This document shows positions 8,385-16,331 of a DNA stretch of 64,000 bases, piece by piece. The first letter of the stretch is position 1. Every line of letters starts with the position of its first letter. Both the position numbers and the translations under genes were made by a program. Source of the stretch: Mucilaginibacter gracilis (GTDB lineage: Bacteria; Bacteroidota; Bacteroidia; Sphingobacteriales; Sphingobacteriaceae); NCBI RefSeq assembly GCF_003633615.1, contig NZ_RBKU01000001.1:6138001-6202000 (forward strand), written 5' to 3'. Under the pieces are notes generated by a model, which was not told the origin of the DNA, ran no database searches, and saw only the letters and a program-made list of their open reading frames with translations.

Positions 8385-8707
8385 CGAAATAAGAGCCAAG
8401 AATCAAGAGCCAAGAGTCAGGATAGGATGCTGTTTAGTTAGGGGATTCAAATATATGCCATCTGCCTAAATAGATAAGCCCCTATGCGCATGCTATAGGT
8501 ATACCACCTAACCAAAGGCTGTACATATCCATAATGTTTTCTTGTTTATAACCTACCGATGGATGGGGCTGCCTGTTAACTAAACAAAATTGATACAGAT
8601 TTAAGAAAGCACGTCTCAAATTGCTGATTGCTGTTTAACAATCAGCCCATCCTATTGATACTTTTAAATCCCGCACATTTTATTATTTTTGGTATAAAAT
8701 TAAACTT
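8385..8707. other. Intergenic stretch with low-complexity repeat, a hairpin and a promoter box
   Basis: No gene is seen. At 8391-8421 there is a run of gag(c/t)caagaatcaagagccaag words of the same degenerate type as at 23661, 23802 and 37341-37435. A small hairpin is formed by gctgattg (8623-8630) and caatcagc (8639-8646). TATTTTTG at 8684-8691 fits the -7 consensus and lies 17 bases before the next ATG. Confidence 0.6.
8684..8691 (+). promoter_or_regulatory. -7 box (TATTTTTG) for the TPR membrane protein gene
   Basis: An exact TAnnTTTG match 17 bases before the ATG at 8708, giving a predicted leader of about 10 bases. No clear -33 element was seen. Confidence 0.5.
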
Positions 8708-9481
8708 ATGTTTCCTTTTATTGGCGAGGGCGGCGGTTATTATTATTACATTATTGTGGGTCTGCAAATTTTTTGCGGTTACCATGCGTATCAGCGTGGT
8801 AATTTACAGCGTTGGATATGGCTCATTGTTTTTTTGCCGGTTATTGGCTCGGCTATTTACCTTTTTAGCGAGGTATTTTCGGGCCAGAGGATGCGCGGCC
8901 CTAAAATAGATGTTGGAGCCATTATTAACCCCGGCGCCAAAATAAAAAAACTTGAAGACGACCTTCGCTTTACCGATACCTTTGCCAACCGCATTAAACT
9001 GGCCGACGCCTACCTGGCATCCGGCCAAACCGATAAAGCTGTTGAACTATACGAAACCAGCTTAACCGGCACCTTTGCCGATAATGAACATGCTTTATCG
9101 CAATTGATGACAGGCTATTATAACCAAAACCGGTATGAAGACGCTATTGCGATAGCAAATAAAATAAACCGATCGCAAAAGTTTCCAAAATCAAAGGCGC
9201 ACATGCTTTACGCTATGGCACTGGAAAACACCGGACAAACTGAATTAGCCGAAAAAGAGTTTAAAGCCATGAAAGGTCGTTATTCGTGCTTTGAGCAGCG
9301 CTACCAATATGGCTTATTTTTAAAACGCGCTGCCCGGTATGATGATGCCCACCGCATTTTTACCGAAATAATTGACGAAGTGCCACACCTTGGGCCGATA
9401 GAAAAAAAGACGGGCCGCGAATGGTTTGGCAAATCCAGGGAACAACTTAAGGCCATTGCTAACGAAAGTGTTAACAAGTAA
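8708..9481 (+). CDS. Membrane-anchored tetratricopeptide-repeat protein
   Basis: The 257-residue protein has two N-terminal membrane segments (about 10-26 and 36-55: YYYYIIVGLQIFCGYHAY and WIWLIVFLPVIGSAIYLFSE), a layout like the PLDc_N region of cardiolipin synthases but with no phospholipase domain. A soluble part with TPR-type helix pairs follows (KLADAYLASGQTDKAVELYE; TGYYNQNRYEDAIAIA; YAMALENTGQTELAEKEF). It probably mediates protein interactions at the cytoplasmic membrane face. No specific function can be assigned. Confidence 0.75.
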   Translation: MFPFIGEGGGYYYYIIVGLQIFCGYHAYQRGNLQRWIWLIVFLPVIGSAIYLFSEVFSGQRMRGPKIDVGAIINPGAKIKKLEDDLRFTDTFANRIKLADAYLASGQTDKAVELYETSLTGTFADNEHALSQLMTGYYNQNRYEDAIAIANKINRSQKFPKSKAHMLYAMALENTGQTELAEKEFKAMKGRYSCFEQRYQYGLFLKRAARYDDAHRIFTEIIDEVPHLGPIEKKTGREWFGKSREQLKAIANESVNK

Positions 9482-9733
9482 ACATATTTTTTCGCCATAT
9501 TATAATGCTTTTATATTATTTTACAATTTTATAATTCTGTAAAATATTTCTTTCTCTATAATTAATTTTCTATATTTACACATCCTCCATTAGATAATTG
9601 GGCTATTTTTAAACCATCCCCTGATCCAGGTATACTACACAGCTTCTACATTACAATGTTTTGATTGTTTTTTTTGAGTCAAGAAACCTTTTTTTAATGC
9701 GCCGTACTATTTAAACAATTATCACATTCATAA

Positions 9734-10933
9734 ATGGATAAAAAAAAACACCCGAACGAGCTACAAACTGTTAATATAAACCAGCTTTTTCAAGAGCGGG
9801 AAAGGGAAAGCCACGCCGCAGAATTAATTGCCGCCAACAAAGAACTTGCGTTTCAGAACAAGGAAAAAGAAAAGCGAGCCGCCGAATTAATAATAGCCAA
9901 TAAAGAGCTTGCCTTCCAAAATAACGAGAAAGAGCACCGCGCCGCCGAATTGCTGATAGCAAATAAAGAACTTGCTTTTCAAAACAACGAAAAAGAGAAG
10001 CGGGCCGCCGAATTAATTATTGCCAATAAAGAGCTTGCCTTCCAAAATCAGGAGAAAGAAAAGCGTGCTGCCGAATTAATTATTGCCAATTTAGAGCTGG
10101 CTTTTCAAAATGAAGAAAAGGAAAAAAGAGCGCGGGAGTTAATAATTGCCAATAACGAACTTAAAAAAGCCGAAGACGATATCCGCAAGTTTAATGAGCA
10201 GTTAGAGCAAAAGGTAATTGAGCGCACAGCCCAACTGGAAGCAGTAAATAAAGAATTGGGCGCATTTTCGTACTCGGTATCTCACGATTTAAGAGCCCCC
10301 ATAAGAGCCATTAACGGTTATGCCCAAATTTTAGAGGAGGATTATTTAGATAAGTTGGATGCCGACGGTATGGCCGTTTTGCACGCCATCCGCAATAACT
10401 CCAAACGGATGGGGCAATTGATAGATGATTTGCTGGCGTTTTCAAAATTAGGCCGTAAAGAGGTAGCATTTTCGGATATTAATATGAATAACATAGTTAA
10501 AACTATAAAGGATGAGTTTTTAGCCGACGATGTAAACAAAAGACTGGAATTTAATATAGCCGAAATTCCGCCTGCAAAGGGCGATCAATCCCTTATTAAA
10601 CAGGTATGGATCAATTTAATATCCAACGCTATTAAATATTCAAAAAACAAATCAAATGCTTGTATAGCAATAGGTGCTTACACGCAGGGCGATGATGTTG
10701 TTTATTATGTTAAAGATAATGGCGCCGGGTTTGACATGCAATACTACGATAAGCTTTTTGGGGTTTTTCAACGCCTTCACTCGCAGGAAGAGTTTGAGGG
10801 CACCGGTATTGGCCTGGCTATGGTACAAAAAATTGTAAACAGGCACAACGGAACAATTTGGGCCGAATCGAAACTAAACCAAGAAACCACCTTTTTTTTT
10901 AGCTTACCCGGCATTTACGCTGTTAAATTTTGA
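9734..10933 (+). CDS. Cytoplasmic sensor histidine kinase with 21-residue coiled-coil repeats
   Basis: The 399-residue protein has no signal peptide or membrane segment. Residues 28-132 are five near-identical 21-residue repeats of the form AAELIIANKELAFQNxEKEKR, followed by a degenerate sixth; 21 is three heptads, predicting a long coiled coil. The HisKA domain has H184 in SYSVSHDLRAPIRAI. The ATPase domain shows LISNAIKYSKN (N box), VKDNGAGFDM (G1) and GTGIGLAMVQKI (G2). No PAS or GAF sensor is present, so input must come through the coiled coil or partners. It is followed, after 3 bases, by a receiver gene, with another receiver protein after that. Confidence 0.92.
   Translation: MDKKKHPNELQTVNINQLFQERERESHAAELIAANKELAFQNKEKEKRAAELIIANKELAFQNNEKEHRAAELLIANKELAFQNNEKEKRAAELIIANKELAFQNQEKEKRAAELIIANLELAFQNEEKEKRARELIIANNELKKAEDDIRKFNEQLEQKVIERTAQLEAVNKELGAFSYSVSHDLRAPIRAINGYAQILEEDYLDKLDADGMAVLHAIRNNSKRMGQLIDDLLAFSKLGRKEVAFSDINMNNIVKTIKDEFLADDVNKRLEFNIAEIPPAKGDQSLIKQVWINLISNAIKYSKNKSNACIAIGAYTQGDDVVYYVKDNGAGFDMQYYDKLFGVFQRLHSQEEFEGTGIGLAMVQKIVNRHNGTIWAESKLNQETTFFFSLPGIYAVKF
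9815..10129 (+). repeat. Five tandem 63-bp coding repeats inside the kinase gene
   Basis: These are the DNA of residues 28-132. The units differ mainly at synonymous positions (for example ataatagcc, attattgcc), while the amino acids change at only a few places. Recombination between units could change coiled-coil length by three heptads without shifting the frame. Confidence 0.85.
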
Positions 10934-10936
10934 AAT

Positions 10937-11377
10937 ATGAGCTTTGATGACGTTGAAATTTTATTTGCCGAAGATAGCCTTGACGATGCTATGCTAACTA
11001 TGCGCGCACTTAAAAAAAGTGGTTTTGCCAACACAGTACACCACGTTAAAGATGGTGCCGAAGCACTCAATTTTATTTATGGTAAAGGTGAATACGCCGG
11101 GCGCGACCTAAAAAAACACCCTAAACTGATATTGCTGGATTTAAAGATGCCTAAAATATCGGGCCTGGAAGTGCTGGAAAAAATAAAATCAGACCCGGAA
11201 TTTAAATCTATTCCGATAGTGATACTCACCTCCTCTAAAGAAGACCCCGACATACAAAAATGTTATGCCCTGGGTGCCAACAGCTATATAGCAAAGCCCG
11301 TAGAAAGTGATAACTTTTTTGAGGCCATAAAGGGAATTGGACTGTATTGGATAATATTAAGCCAACTGCCCGATTAA
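10937..11377 (+). CDS. Single-domain response regulator (Rcp1-like receiver)
   Basis: The 146-residue receiver has no output domain. It has the acidic pair in FAEDSLDD (about 10-17), phosphoacceptor D68 in LILLDLKMPKISG, the T/S switch in VILTSSKED and K in YIAKPVESDNFF. Residues such as NFIYGKGEYAGRDLKKHPK are typical of the cyanobacterial-phytochrome Rcp1-like receivers that pair with kinases such as the one 3 bases upstream. It most likely receives phosphate from that kinase. Confidence 0.92.
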   Translation: MSFDDVEILFAEDSLDDAMLTMRALKKSGFANTVHHVKDGAEALNFIYGKGEYAGRDLKKHPKLILLDLKMPKISGLEVLEKIKSDPEFKSIPIVILTSSKEDPDIQKCYALGANSYIAKPVESDNFFEAIKGIGLYWIILSQLPD

Positions 11378-11442
11378 GCAAATTTATGCATATTGACTTG
11401 ATTGATAACATATAAACTCGAAACCTCTAAAAAATTTAAACT

Positions 11443-12090
11443 ATGAAAGCCGAAACTATTAAAATATTAATTTTAGAAGATAACCAAAGCGATGCCGACC
11501 TGCTTGAACGCGAACTAAAAAAAAACGGATTAAATTTCACATCGTTGATTGTGGAAACACGTGCGTTGTTTGAAGAGGCTTTGAAAGATTTTGAGCCGGA
11601 TATTATATTATCTGATTATTCCCTGCCGTCTTTTGACGGATTTGCAGCTTTTATCATCACTCAAAGCGTTTTGCCCGATGTTCCGTTTATTGTTGTTTCG
11701 GGCATGCTTGGCGAGGAAAGAGCTGTTGAACTGATAAAAAGCGGCATTACCGATTATGTTTTGAAGGACAAGCTATTTTCGTTAACTCCCAAAATAGAAC
11801 GCGCCTTAAAAGAAGCCTTAGAGCGAAGAAAGAAAAAAATTGCCGACCAGGAACTTATTATACAACACGAAAAACTGTTGGAAATTGCGTTTCTGCAATC
11901 GCACCAGGTTAGGGTGCCAGTGGCCCACATCATAGGTTTATTTGGCCTTTTTGATTTTGAAGACCCATCTGCAGCCATTAATGGCGAAATTTTTAATATG
12001 CTAAAAAGCAGCGTTGAGGCGCTGGACAGAACAGTTATTGAAATATTACAAAAAACAAGCGAAATTAATTATCCGCGAAAGCAGGCTTAA
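11443..12090 (+). CDS. Receiver fused to a DHp-like helical domain without ATPase
   Basis: Of 215 residues, 1-125 form a receiver (ILEDNQSDADL, D58 in IILSDYSLPSFDG, VVSGMLGEE, K in YVLKDKLFSL). A charged helix (about 117-145) leads to residues 146-205, which resemble a HisKA dimerisation helix pair: FLQSHQVRVPVAHIIGLFG has a histidine (H154) where kinases have SHELRTPL. No HATPase domain follows; the gene simply stops. This suggests a phosphotransfer or dimerisation role downstream of the kinase and receiver just upstream. The DHp assignment is an inference from the local pattern. Confidence 0.8.
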   Translation: MKAETIKILILEDNQSDADLLERELKKNGLNFTSLIVETRALFEEALKDFEPDIILSDYSLPSFDGFAAFIITQSVLPDVPFIVVSGMLGEERAVELIKSGITDYVLKDKLFSLTPKIERALKEALERRKKKIADQELIIQHEKLLEIAFLQSHQVRVPVAHIIGLFGLFDFEDPSAAINGEIFNMLKSSVEALDRTVIEILQKTSEINYPRKQA

Positions 12091-12168
12091 TTATTGTAAT
12101 AACACATTTCTTAAAAAATAATAACACAAAATTTTCATTGCTTCTTGCAAATATCAATAATTAGTAAT

Positions 12169-12191
12169 TACTTTGGTAATCAAAGTACTTT
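12169..12191. promoter_or_regulatory. Putative operator, copy 1 (TACTTTG-n5-CAAAGTACTTT)
   Basis: TACTTTG (12169-12175), five bases, then CAAAGTA (12181-12187) form an inverted repeat, and AAAGTACTTT (12182-12191) is a perfect 10-base palindrome. The same arrangement with the same spacing is before creD at 13145-13167. It ends 3 bases before the first ATG of the locus, so a bound repressor would block transcription start or early elongation. Confidence 0.6.
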
Positions 12192-12194
12192 TAG

Positions 12195-12827
12195 ATGGAA
12201 AATCAAAATATTGAAGATGAATTAGTATCCATCCGCAGCCTGATGGAGCGGTCGTCAAAGTTTATTTCGCTTAGCGGGCTTAGTGGCATTATGGCGGGTA
12301 TTTACGCGCTCATAGGTTCGGCACTGGCCTACCATACGGTTTATAGCCGTACGGGCTTTTTCAGTTCGCGAGATTTTGTTGTGGCCGATATTGATACCCA
12401 TTTAAATACTTTAATACACCTGTTAATTATAGCGGCAGCGGTTTTATTGTTATCGGTATGTACAGGTATATTTTTGAGCGTAAAAAAAGCTAAAAGAAAA
12501 GGGCAGTCTGTTTGGACAACCACTACCCGTTCGCTCCTCTTCCATTCGGCTATACCCCTTGTAACGGGTGGTTTATTTATGATGATATTAATGAACCGCG
12601 GTTATTATATGATTGTTGCCCCGGCCTCATTAATTTTTTACGGACTTGCCGTAATTTCGGGCAGTCATTATACCTTTACCGATGTTAAATACCTGGGCAT
12701 ACTCCAAATTATTTTGGGTTTAATAGCTGCCCTTTATCCCGGTTACGGATTAATATTTTGGGCTTTGGGTTTTGGCGTACTGCACATTGTATATGGCAGC
12801 ATTATGTACTTTAAATACGACCGGTGA
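12195..12827 (+). CDS. Multi-pass membrane protein of the creD locus, function unknown
   Basis: The 210-residue protein has a short acidic N-terminus (MENQNIEDELVSIRSLMERS) and about six hydrophobic segments, such as LSGIMAGIYALIGSALAYH, LLIIAAAVLLLSVCTGIFL and the GILQIILGLIAALYPGYGLI region. It is not a recognised transporter. Its stop overlaps the GTG start of the winged-helix regulator by four bases (12824-12827), so the two are co-translated. Location in front of a regulator and creD suggests a role in envelope stress, which is an inference. Confidence 0.75.
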   Translation: MENQNIEDELVSIRSLMERSSKFISLSGLSGIMAGIYALIGSALAYHTVYSRTGFFSSRDFVVADIDTHLNTLIHLLIIAAAVLLLSVCTGIFLSVKKAKRKGQSVWTTTTRSLLFHSAIPLVTGGLFMMILMNRGYYMIVAPASLIFYGLAVISGSHYTFTDVKYLGILQIILGLIAALYPGYGLIFWALGFGVLHIVYGSIMYFKYDR

Positions 12828-13129
12828 AAATACCTTTTGATAAATTAGATAAGGCCTTTGAAAACAGGCTGCGGCTGCAAATTATGAGCGTACTGGTTGC
12901 AAACGAACGGTACGACTTTAACTCGCTTAAAGATTTGCTTGATATTACCGATGGCAACCTGGCATCGCACTTAAAGGGTTTGGAAAAGGAAGAATACATT
13001 ACCGTGAACAAATCGTTTTTAGGGCGCAAACCCAACACCACCTACCAGGCCACCGAGAAAGGCCGCAAAGCCTTTATGGAACATTTAGATGCGCTTGAAA
13101 AATTAATTAAACAACAAAAGATGAAGTAA
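12824..13129 (+). CDS. Winged-helix transcriptional regulator (ArsR/HTH_34 type)
   Basis: The 101-residue protein starts with GTG inside the stop of the previous gene. It is a single winged helix-turn-helix: FENRLRLQIMSVLVANERYDF, then LKDLLDITDGNLASHLKGLE as recognition helix region, and the wing SFLGRKPNTTYQATEKGR. No metal-binding cysteines are present, so it is not a metal-sensing ArsR. Such regulators accompany creD in many Bacteroidota. Its probable targets are the two matching operator-like sites at 12169-12191 and 13145-13167. Confidence 0.88.
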   Translation: MKIPFDKLDKAFENRLRLQIMSVLVANERYDFNSLKDLLDITDGNLASHLKGLEKEEYITVNKSFLGRKPNTTYQATEKGRKAFMEHLDALEKLIKQQKMK

Positions 13130-13144
13130 TTTTTTTTATCTGAT

Positions 13145-13167
13145 TACTCTGAAATACAAAGTACTTT
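13145..13167. promoter_or_regulatory. Putative operator, copy 2, in front of creD
   Basis: TACTCTG (13145-13151), five bases, then CAAAGTA (13157-13163), with the palindrome AAAGTACTTT at 13158-13167. It matches copy 1 over ATTACT(T/C)TG and CAAAGTACTTTTA with identical spacing. It lies between the regulator stop (13129) and the creD ATG (13191), suggesting creD has its own regulated promoter. Confidence 0.6.
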
Positions 13168-13190
13168 TAAATAAACTAAACACAATTTTT

Positions 13191-14534
13191 ATGATACAAG
13201 AAATACAAAACGAAAAGCCAAACTATTGGGCAAAAGATTCGGTAATAGTAAAATTATCTGTTATAGCCGCGCTTATTCTGCTGCTGCTGATACCATCGCA
13301 ATGGATACAAAGCCTTATCAGCGAACGCGAAAAAACGCAGGATGAGGTACTGAATGACGTATCCGACAAATGGTCGGGCAGCCAGTTGATACAGGGGCCG
13401 GTGTTGGTTATACCTTATCAAAAAGAAGTGAGGGTACTGGATAGCAACAAGAAAGAAATTGTAAGGCGAGAAACCCAAACCCTTTATGTGCTGCCGCAAA
13501 ACATGCAAATAAAGGCCAACATCAATACCGATACTTTGCACCGCGGCTTGTTTAGGGCGGTTGTTTACAACTCAAAAATATGGGTACAAGGCAATTTTGG
13601 TAAGCCGGAACTGGAAAAAGCCGGCATTGACCCTGCCGCTGTTAACTATGATAAAGTGAGGCTGATTTTTAGTGTGTCGGACTTGAAGGGTTTAAAAAGC
13701 AACCCCGTTATACAGCTTAACAATCAAAAACTAAACGTTGAGCCAACTTTTAACGGCAAAAGCCCTTTTGACGACGGCTTGCAGGTGAGTTTTACTTTGC
13801 CTAAAGACCAGGAGATTACCTTTAGTTTTAGCCTCGACTTAAAAGGCAGCAACGAACTCAATTTTATGCATACCGCCAAAACAACCGATGTTGAGGTTAC
13901 AAGCAATTGGGTAACCCCAAGTTTTGATGGCCGTTACCTGCCCGATACCCGCGCGGTTACCAAAAGCGGCTTTAACGCCAAGTGGCGCATGCTTTACTAC
14001 AACAGGCCCTTCCCACAGCAGTGGATTAACGATGATAGTGTGCTAAAGAACGATAAAGCGACTGACAATGCAACCTTTGGCGTAAAACTGCGCCTGCCGG
14101 TTGACCAATATCAAAAAACTATACGCACTACCAAGTACTCAACCCTTATTATTTTACTCACGTTTGTATCGCTGTTTTTTACCGAATTGATACGTAAACA
14201 ACGCGTGCATGTTTTTAACTACATCCTGATAGGTGCGGCTATGGTTATTTACTATACTCTTTTGCTATCGTTTTCGGAACAGGTGGGTTATAATGTGGCA
14301 TACCTAATTGCATCGGTGGCAACTATAACTTTAATATCGCTATTTACATCATCGTTGCTTCAAAACAGACAAATGGCTTTGCTGTTCGGTTTTATACTAA
14401 CCACATTTTATGGCTTTACGTTTATCATTATACAGCTCGAAGATTTATCCTTAATGATAGGCAGCATTTTGCTATTCATCATTATAACATTGTTAATGTA
14501 CTTTAGTCGGAAGATAAACTGGGAAAAACAATAA
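13191..14534 (+). CDS. creD: Cell envelope integrity protein CreD
   Basis: The 447-residue protein is an inner-membrane protein of the CreD family. It has one N-terminal transmembrane helix (about 22-40, LSVIAALILLLLIPSQWI), a large periplasmic domain with the family motifs WSGSQLIQGPVLVIPY and FGVKLRLPVDQYQKTIRTTKY, then five or so C-terminal helices (from about residue 320). In Proteobacteria CreD is linked to envelope stress and beta-lactam response; the biochemical activity is unknown. The gene follows the winged-helix regulator by 61 bases that hold the second operator copy. A strong terminator follows. Confidence 0.93.
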   Translation: MIQEIQNEKPNYWAKDSVIVKLSVIAALILLLLIPSQWIQSLISEREKTQDEVLNDVSDKWSGSQLIQGPVLVIPYQKEVRVLDSNKKEIVRRETQTLYVLPQNMQIKANINTDTLHRGLFRAVVYNSKIWVQGNFGKPELEKAGIDPAAVNYDKVRLIFSVSDLKGLKSNPVIQLNNQKLNVEPTFNGKSPFDDGLQVSFTLPKDQEITFSFSLDLKGSNELNFMHTAKTTDVEVTSNWVTPSFDGRYLPDTRAVTKSGFNAKWRMLYYNRPFPQQWINDDSVLKNDKATDNATFGVKLRLPVDQYQKTIRTTKYSTLIILLTFVSLFFTELIRKQRVHVFNYILIGAAMVIYYTLLLSFSEQVGYNVAYLIASVATITLISLFTSSLLQNRQMALLFGFILTTFYGFTFIIIQLEDLSLMIGSILLFIIITLLMYFSRKINWEKQ

Positions 14535-14539
14535 GTGTA

Positions 14540-14578
14540 AAAGATGATCGGAGGTGAAAAGCCTTTCCGATCATCTTT
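14540..14578 (+). terminator. Rho-independent terminator after creD
   Basis: A perfect 13-base stem, AAAGATGATCGGA (14540-14552) with TCCGATCATCTTT (14566-14578) and a 13-base loop, starting 6 bases after the creD stop. Confidence 0.85.
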
Positions 14579-14663
14579 GTATTTATCTACAAAAACCATA
14601 AAACCAATTTGGTTTTTAGTATATAAATTACTATGTTAGCATAATAAAATAATACAACGCACA

Positions 14664-14777
14664 ATGAGCCGCGAGTTACAGGAATTTTCTATTATGGTAG
14701 ATGTGTACTTTGAACCGGCAGAGCAAATTGAACAGGAAGAAAGCCTTTGGGACCAAATTCTTGTTCTATTTATCTGA
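14664..14777 (+). CDS. Possible 37-residue acidic small protein, doubtful
   Basis: ATG to TGA gives a 37-residue peptide starting MSRELQEFSIMVDVYFEP and ending SLWDQILVLFI, acidic with a hydrophobic tail. I do not recognise it. Support is only an intact frame with a sensible start in an otherwise empty region between the creD terminator and rlmD. It could be a chance ORF. Confidence 0.25.
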   Translation: MSRELQEFSIMVDVYFEPAEQIEQEESLWDQILVLFI

Positions 14778-14863
14778 TGGCCAAGCTTTACACCTTTTAA
14801 TAAGCCCCGCGGCAGGGCCTGCGCTATTTTGCGCCTTAACTTAGCATATTTCATTTTTCAGAT

Positions 14864-14871
14864 TAACTTTG
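14864..14871 (+). promoter_or_regulatory. -7 box (TAACTTTG) for rlmD
   Basis: An exact TAnnTTTG match only 6 bases before the ATG at 14878. With the usual 5-7 base distance to the start site, transcription would begin at or next to the ATG, implying a leaderless message. It also rules out the in-frame TTG at 14869, which lies inside the box. Confidence 0.5.
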
Positions 14872-14877
14872 CAGTTT

Positions 14878-16314
14878 ATGGGGAGAAGAACTGCATTTAC
14901 TAAAAAGGTTATAGAGAACGTTACCATTATTGATATTGCCGATGAAGGTAAGGGCATTGGCAAGGCCGATGAACTGGTACTTTTTGTTGAAAAGGCTATC
15001 CCCGGCGATGTGGTGGATGTTGACATTTACAAAAAGAAAAAGAACTTTGCCGAAGGCAAAATTGAAAAACTAATTACACCATCGCAATACCGCACCGAAG
15101 CATTTTGCGAACATTTTGGCGTGTGCGGTGGTTGCAAATGGCAGCACATGGAGTACGAGGCGCAATTGCTTTACAAGCAAAAATCGGTAACGGATTCGCT
15201 GCAACGCCTGGCTAAAATTGAATTGCATGGCATGGTTCCTATTTTACCGTCAGCCCAAACGGTTTATTACCGCAACAAGCTTGAGTATACCTTTAGCAAC
15301 AAACGCTGGCTTTATGATGGCGAAAACCGCGAAGACGATATAGATATGAAAGCACTGGGTTTCCACGTTCCCGGCCGTTTTGATAAGATACTGGAGATAA
15401 ACCACTGCTACCTGCAAGCCGACCCATCAAACCAGATACGTAACCGCATTGGCGATTATGCCCGCCAAAACTTTTTAGGCTTTTACGATTTGCGCGCACA
15501 TGAGGGTGCTTTGCGTAACCTTATTATACGCACATCGGCAACCACGGGCGAATTGATGGTAATTGTTGTTTTTGCCTATGCCGCGCAGGAAGAAATTGAT
15601 GGCCTGATGGCTTTTGTGGCTCAGGAATTTCCGCAAATATCGTCGCTGCTTTATATCATTAATCAAAAAAAGAACGATACCATTTTTGATCAGGATGTTA
15701 TTGCCTATCGCGGCCCGGAGTATATCCATGAGGAGATGCCAGCCGGCGATAAGGTGATCCGTTTCCGGATTGGGGCAAAATCGTTTTATCAAACTAATTC
15801 GCTACAGGCACTTAACCTGTACCAGATAACGCGTGATTTTGCTGGTTTTAAGGGCCACGAACTAGTTTACGATTTGTACACCGGTGCCGGTACCATAGCC
15901 AACTTTATAGCCGGAATGGTTAAACAGGTTATTGGCGTTGAGTATGTGCCACAGGCTATTGAGGATGCTAAAATTAATTCGGCAATTAACAACATTGGCA
16001 ACACCAAATTTTTTGCCGGTGATATGAAAGATGTTTTGGTTGCCGATTTTGTTGCAGAACACGGTAAACCCGACGTGATTATTACCGACCCGCCTCGCGC
16101 AGGTATGCACCCCGACGTGGTGAACAGGTTGATGGAAATAGAAGCCGAAAAAATTGTTTACGTAAGCTGCAACGCCGCAACACAGGCGCGCGATTTAATT
16201 GTGCTTAAAGAAAAATATGATGTAATGAAAATACAACCTGTAGACATGTTTCCGCATACACAGCACGTGGAAAATGTGGTTTTACTGGTGCTGCGTACAC
16301 AGCCAATTGTATAG
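14878..16314 (+). CDS. rlmD: 23S rRNA (uracil(1939)-C(5))-methyltransferase
   Basis: The 478-residue protein is a RlmD/TrmA-family SAM-dependent enzyme that methylates C5 of a uridine, here assigned to 23S rRNA. It has an N-terminal TRAM domain (about 8-65, IDIADEGKGIGKADELVLF). The iron-sulfur cysteines are in FCEHFGVCGGCKWQHM. The SAM site is VYDLYTGAGTIANF, the catalytic motif VSCNAATQARDL, and the C-terminus FPHTQHVENVVLL. The ATG at 14878 was chosen over the upstream TTG because of the overlapping promoter box. In Bacteroidota, paralogues may target other rRNA or tRNA uridines, so exact site specificity is inferred. Confidence 0.92.
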   Translation: MGRRTAFTKKVIENVTIIDIADEGKGIGKADELVLFVEKAIPGDVVDVDIYKKKKNFAEGKIEKLITPSQYRTEAFCEHFGVCGGCKWQHMEYEAQLLYKQKSVTDSLQRLAKIELHGMVPILPSAQTVYYRNKLEYTFSNKRWLYDGENREDDIDMKALGFHVPGRFDKILEINHCYLQADPSNQIRNRIGDYARQNFLGFYDLRAHEGALRNLIIRTSATTGELMVIVVFAYAAQEEIDGLMAFVAQEFPQISSLLYIINQKKNDTIFDQDVIAYRGPEYIHEEMPAGDKVIRFRIGAKSFYQTNSLQALNLYQITRDFAGFKGHELVYDLYTGAGTIANFIAGMVKQVIGVEYVPQAIEDAKINSAINNIGNTKFFAGDMKDVLVADFVAEHGKPDVIITDPPRAGMHPDVVNRLMEIEAEKIVYVSCNAATQARDLIVLKEKYDVMKIQPVDMFPHTQHVENVVLLVLRTQPIV

Positions 16315-16331
16315 TTAATTGCCAACAAAAC

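Larger units (their letters stand above)
14579..14877. other. Intergenic stretch before rlmD with a possible 37-codon ORF
   Basis: The region holds a 17-base palindrome (aaaaccaa-t-ttggtttt, 14600-14616), a possible small ORF (14664-14777) and the rlmD promoter box. The rest shows no clear feature. Confidence 0.5.

Noticed and set aside
9815..10129. Possible CRISPR array from regular 63-base repeats
   Set aside because: Repeats are adjacent, in frame and coding, with no unique spacers.
14869..14877. TTG start for rlmD
   Set aside because: It lies within the -7 promoter box; ATG 14878 is better.
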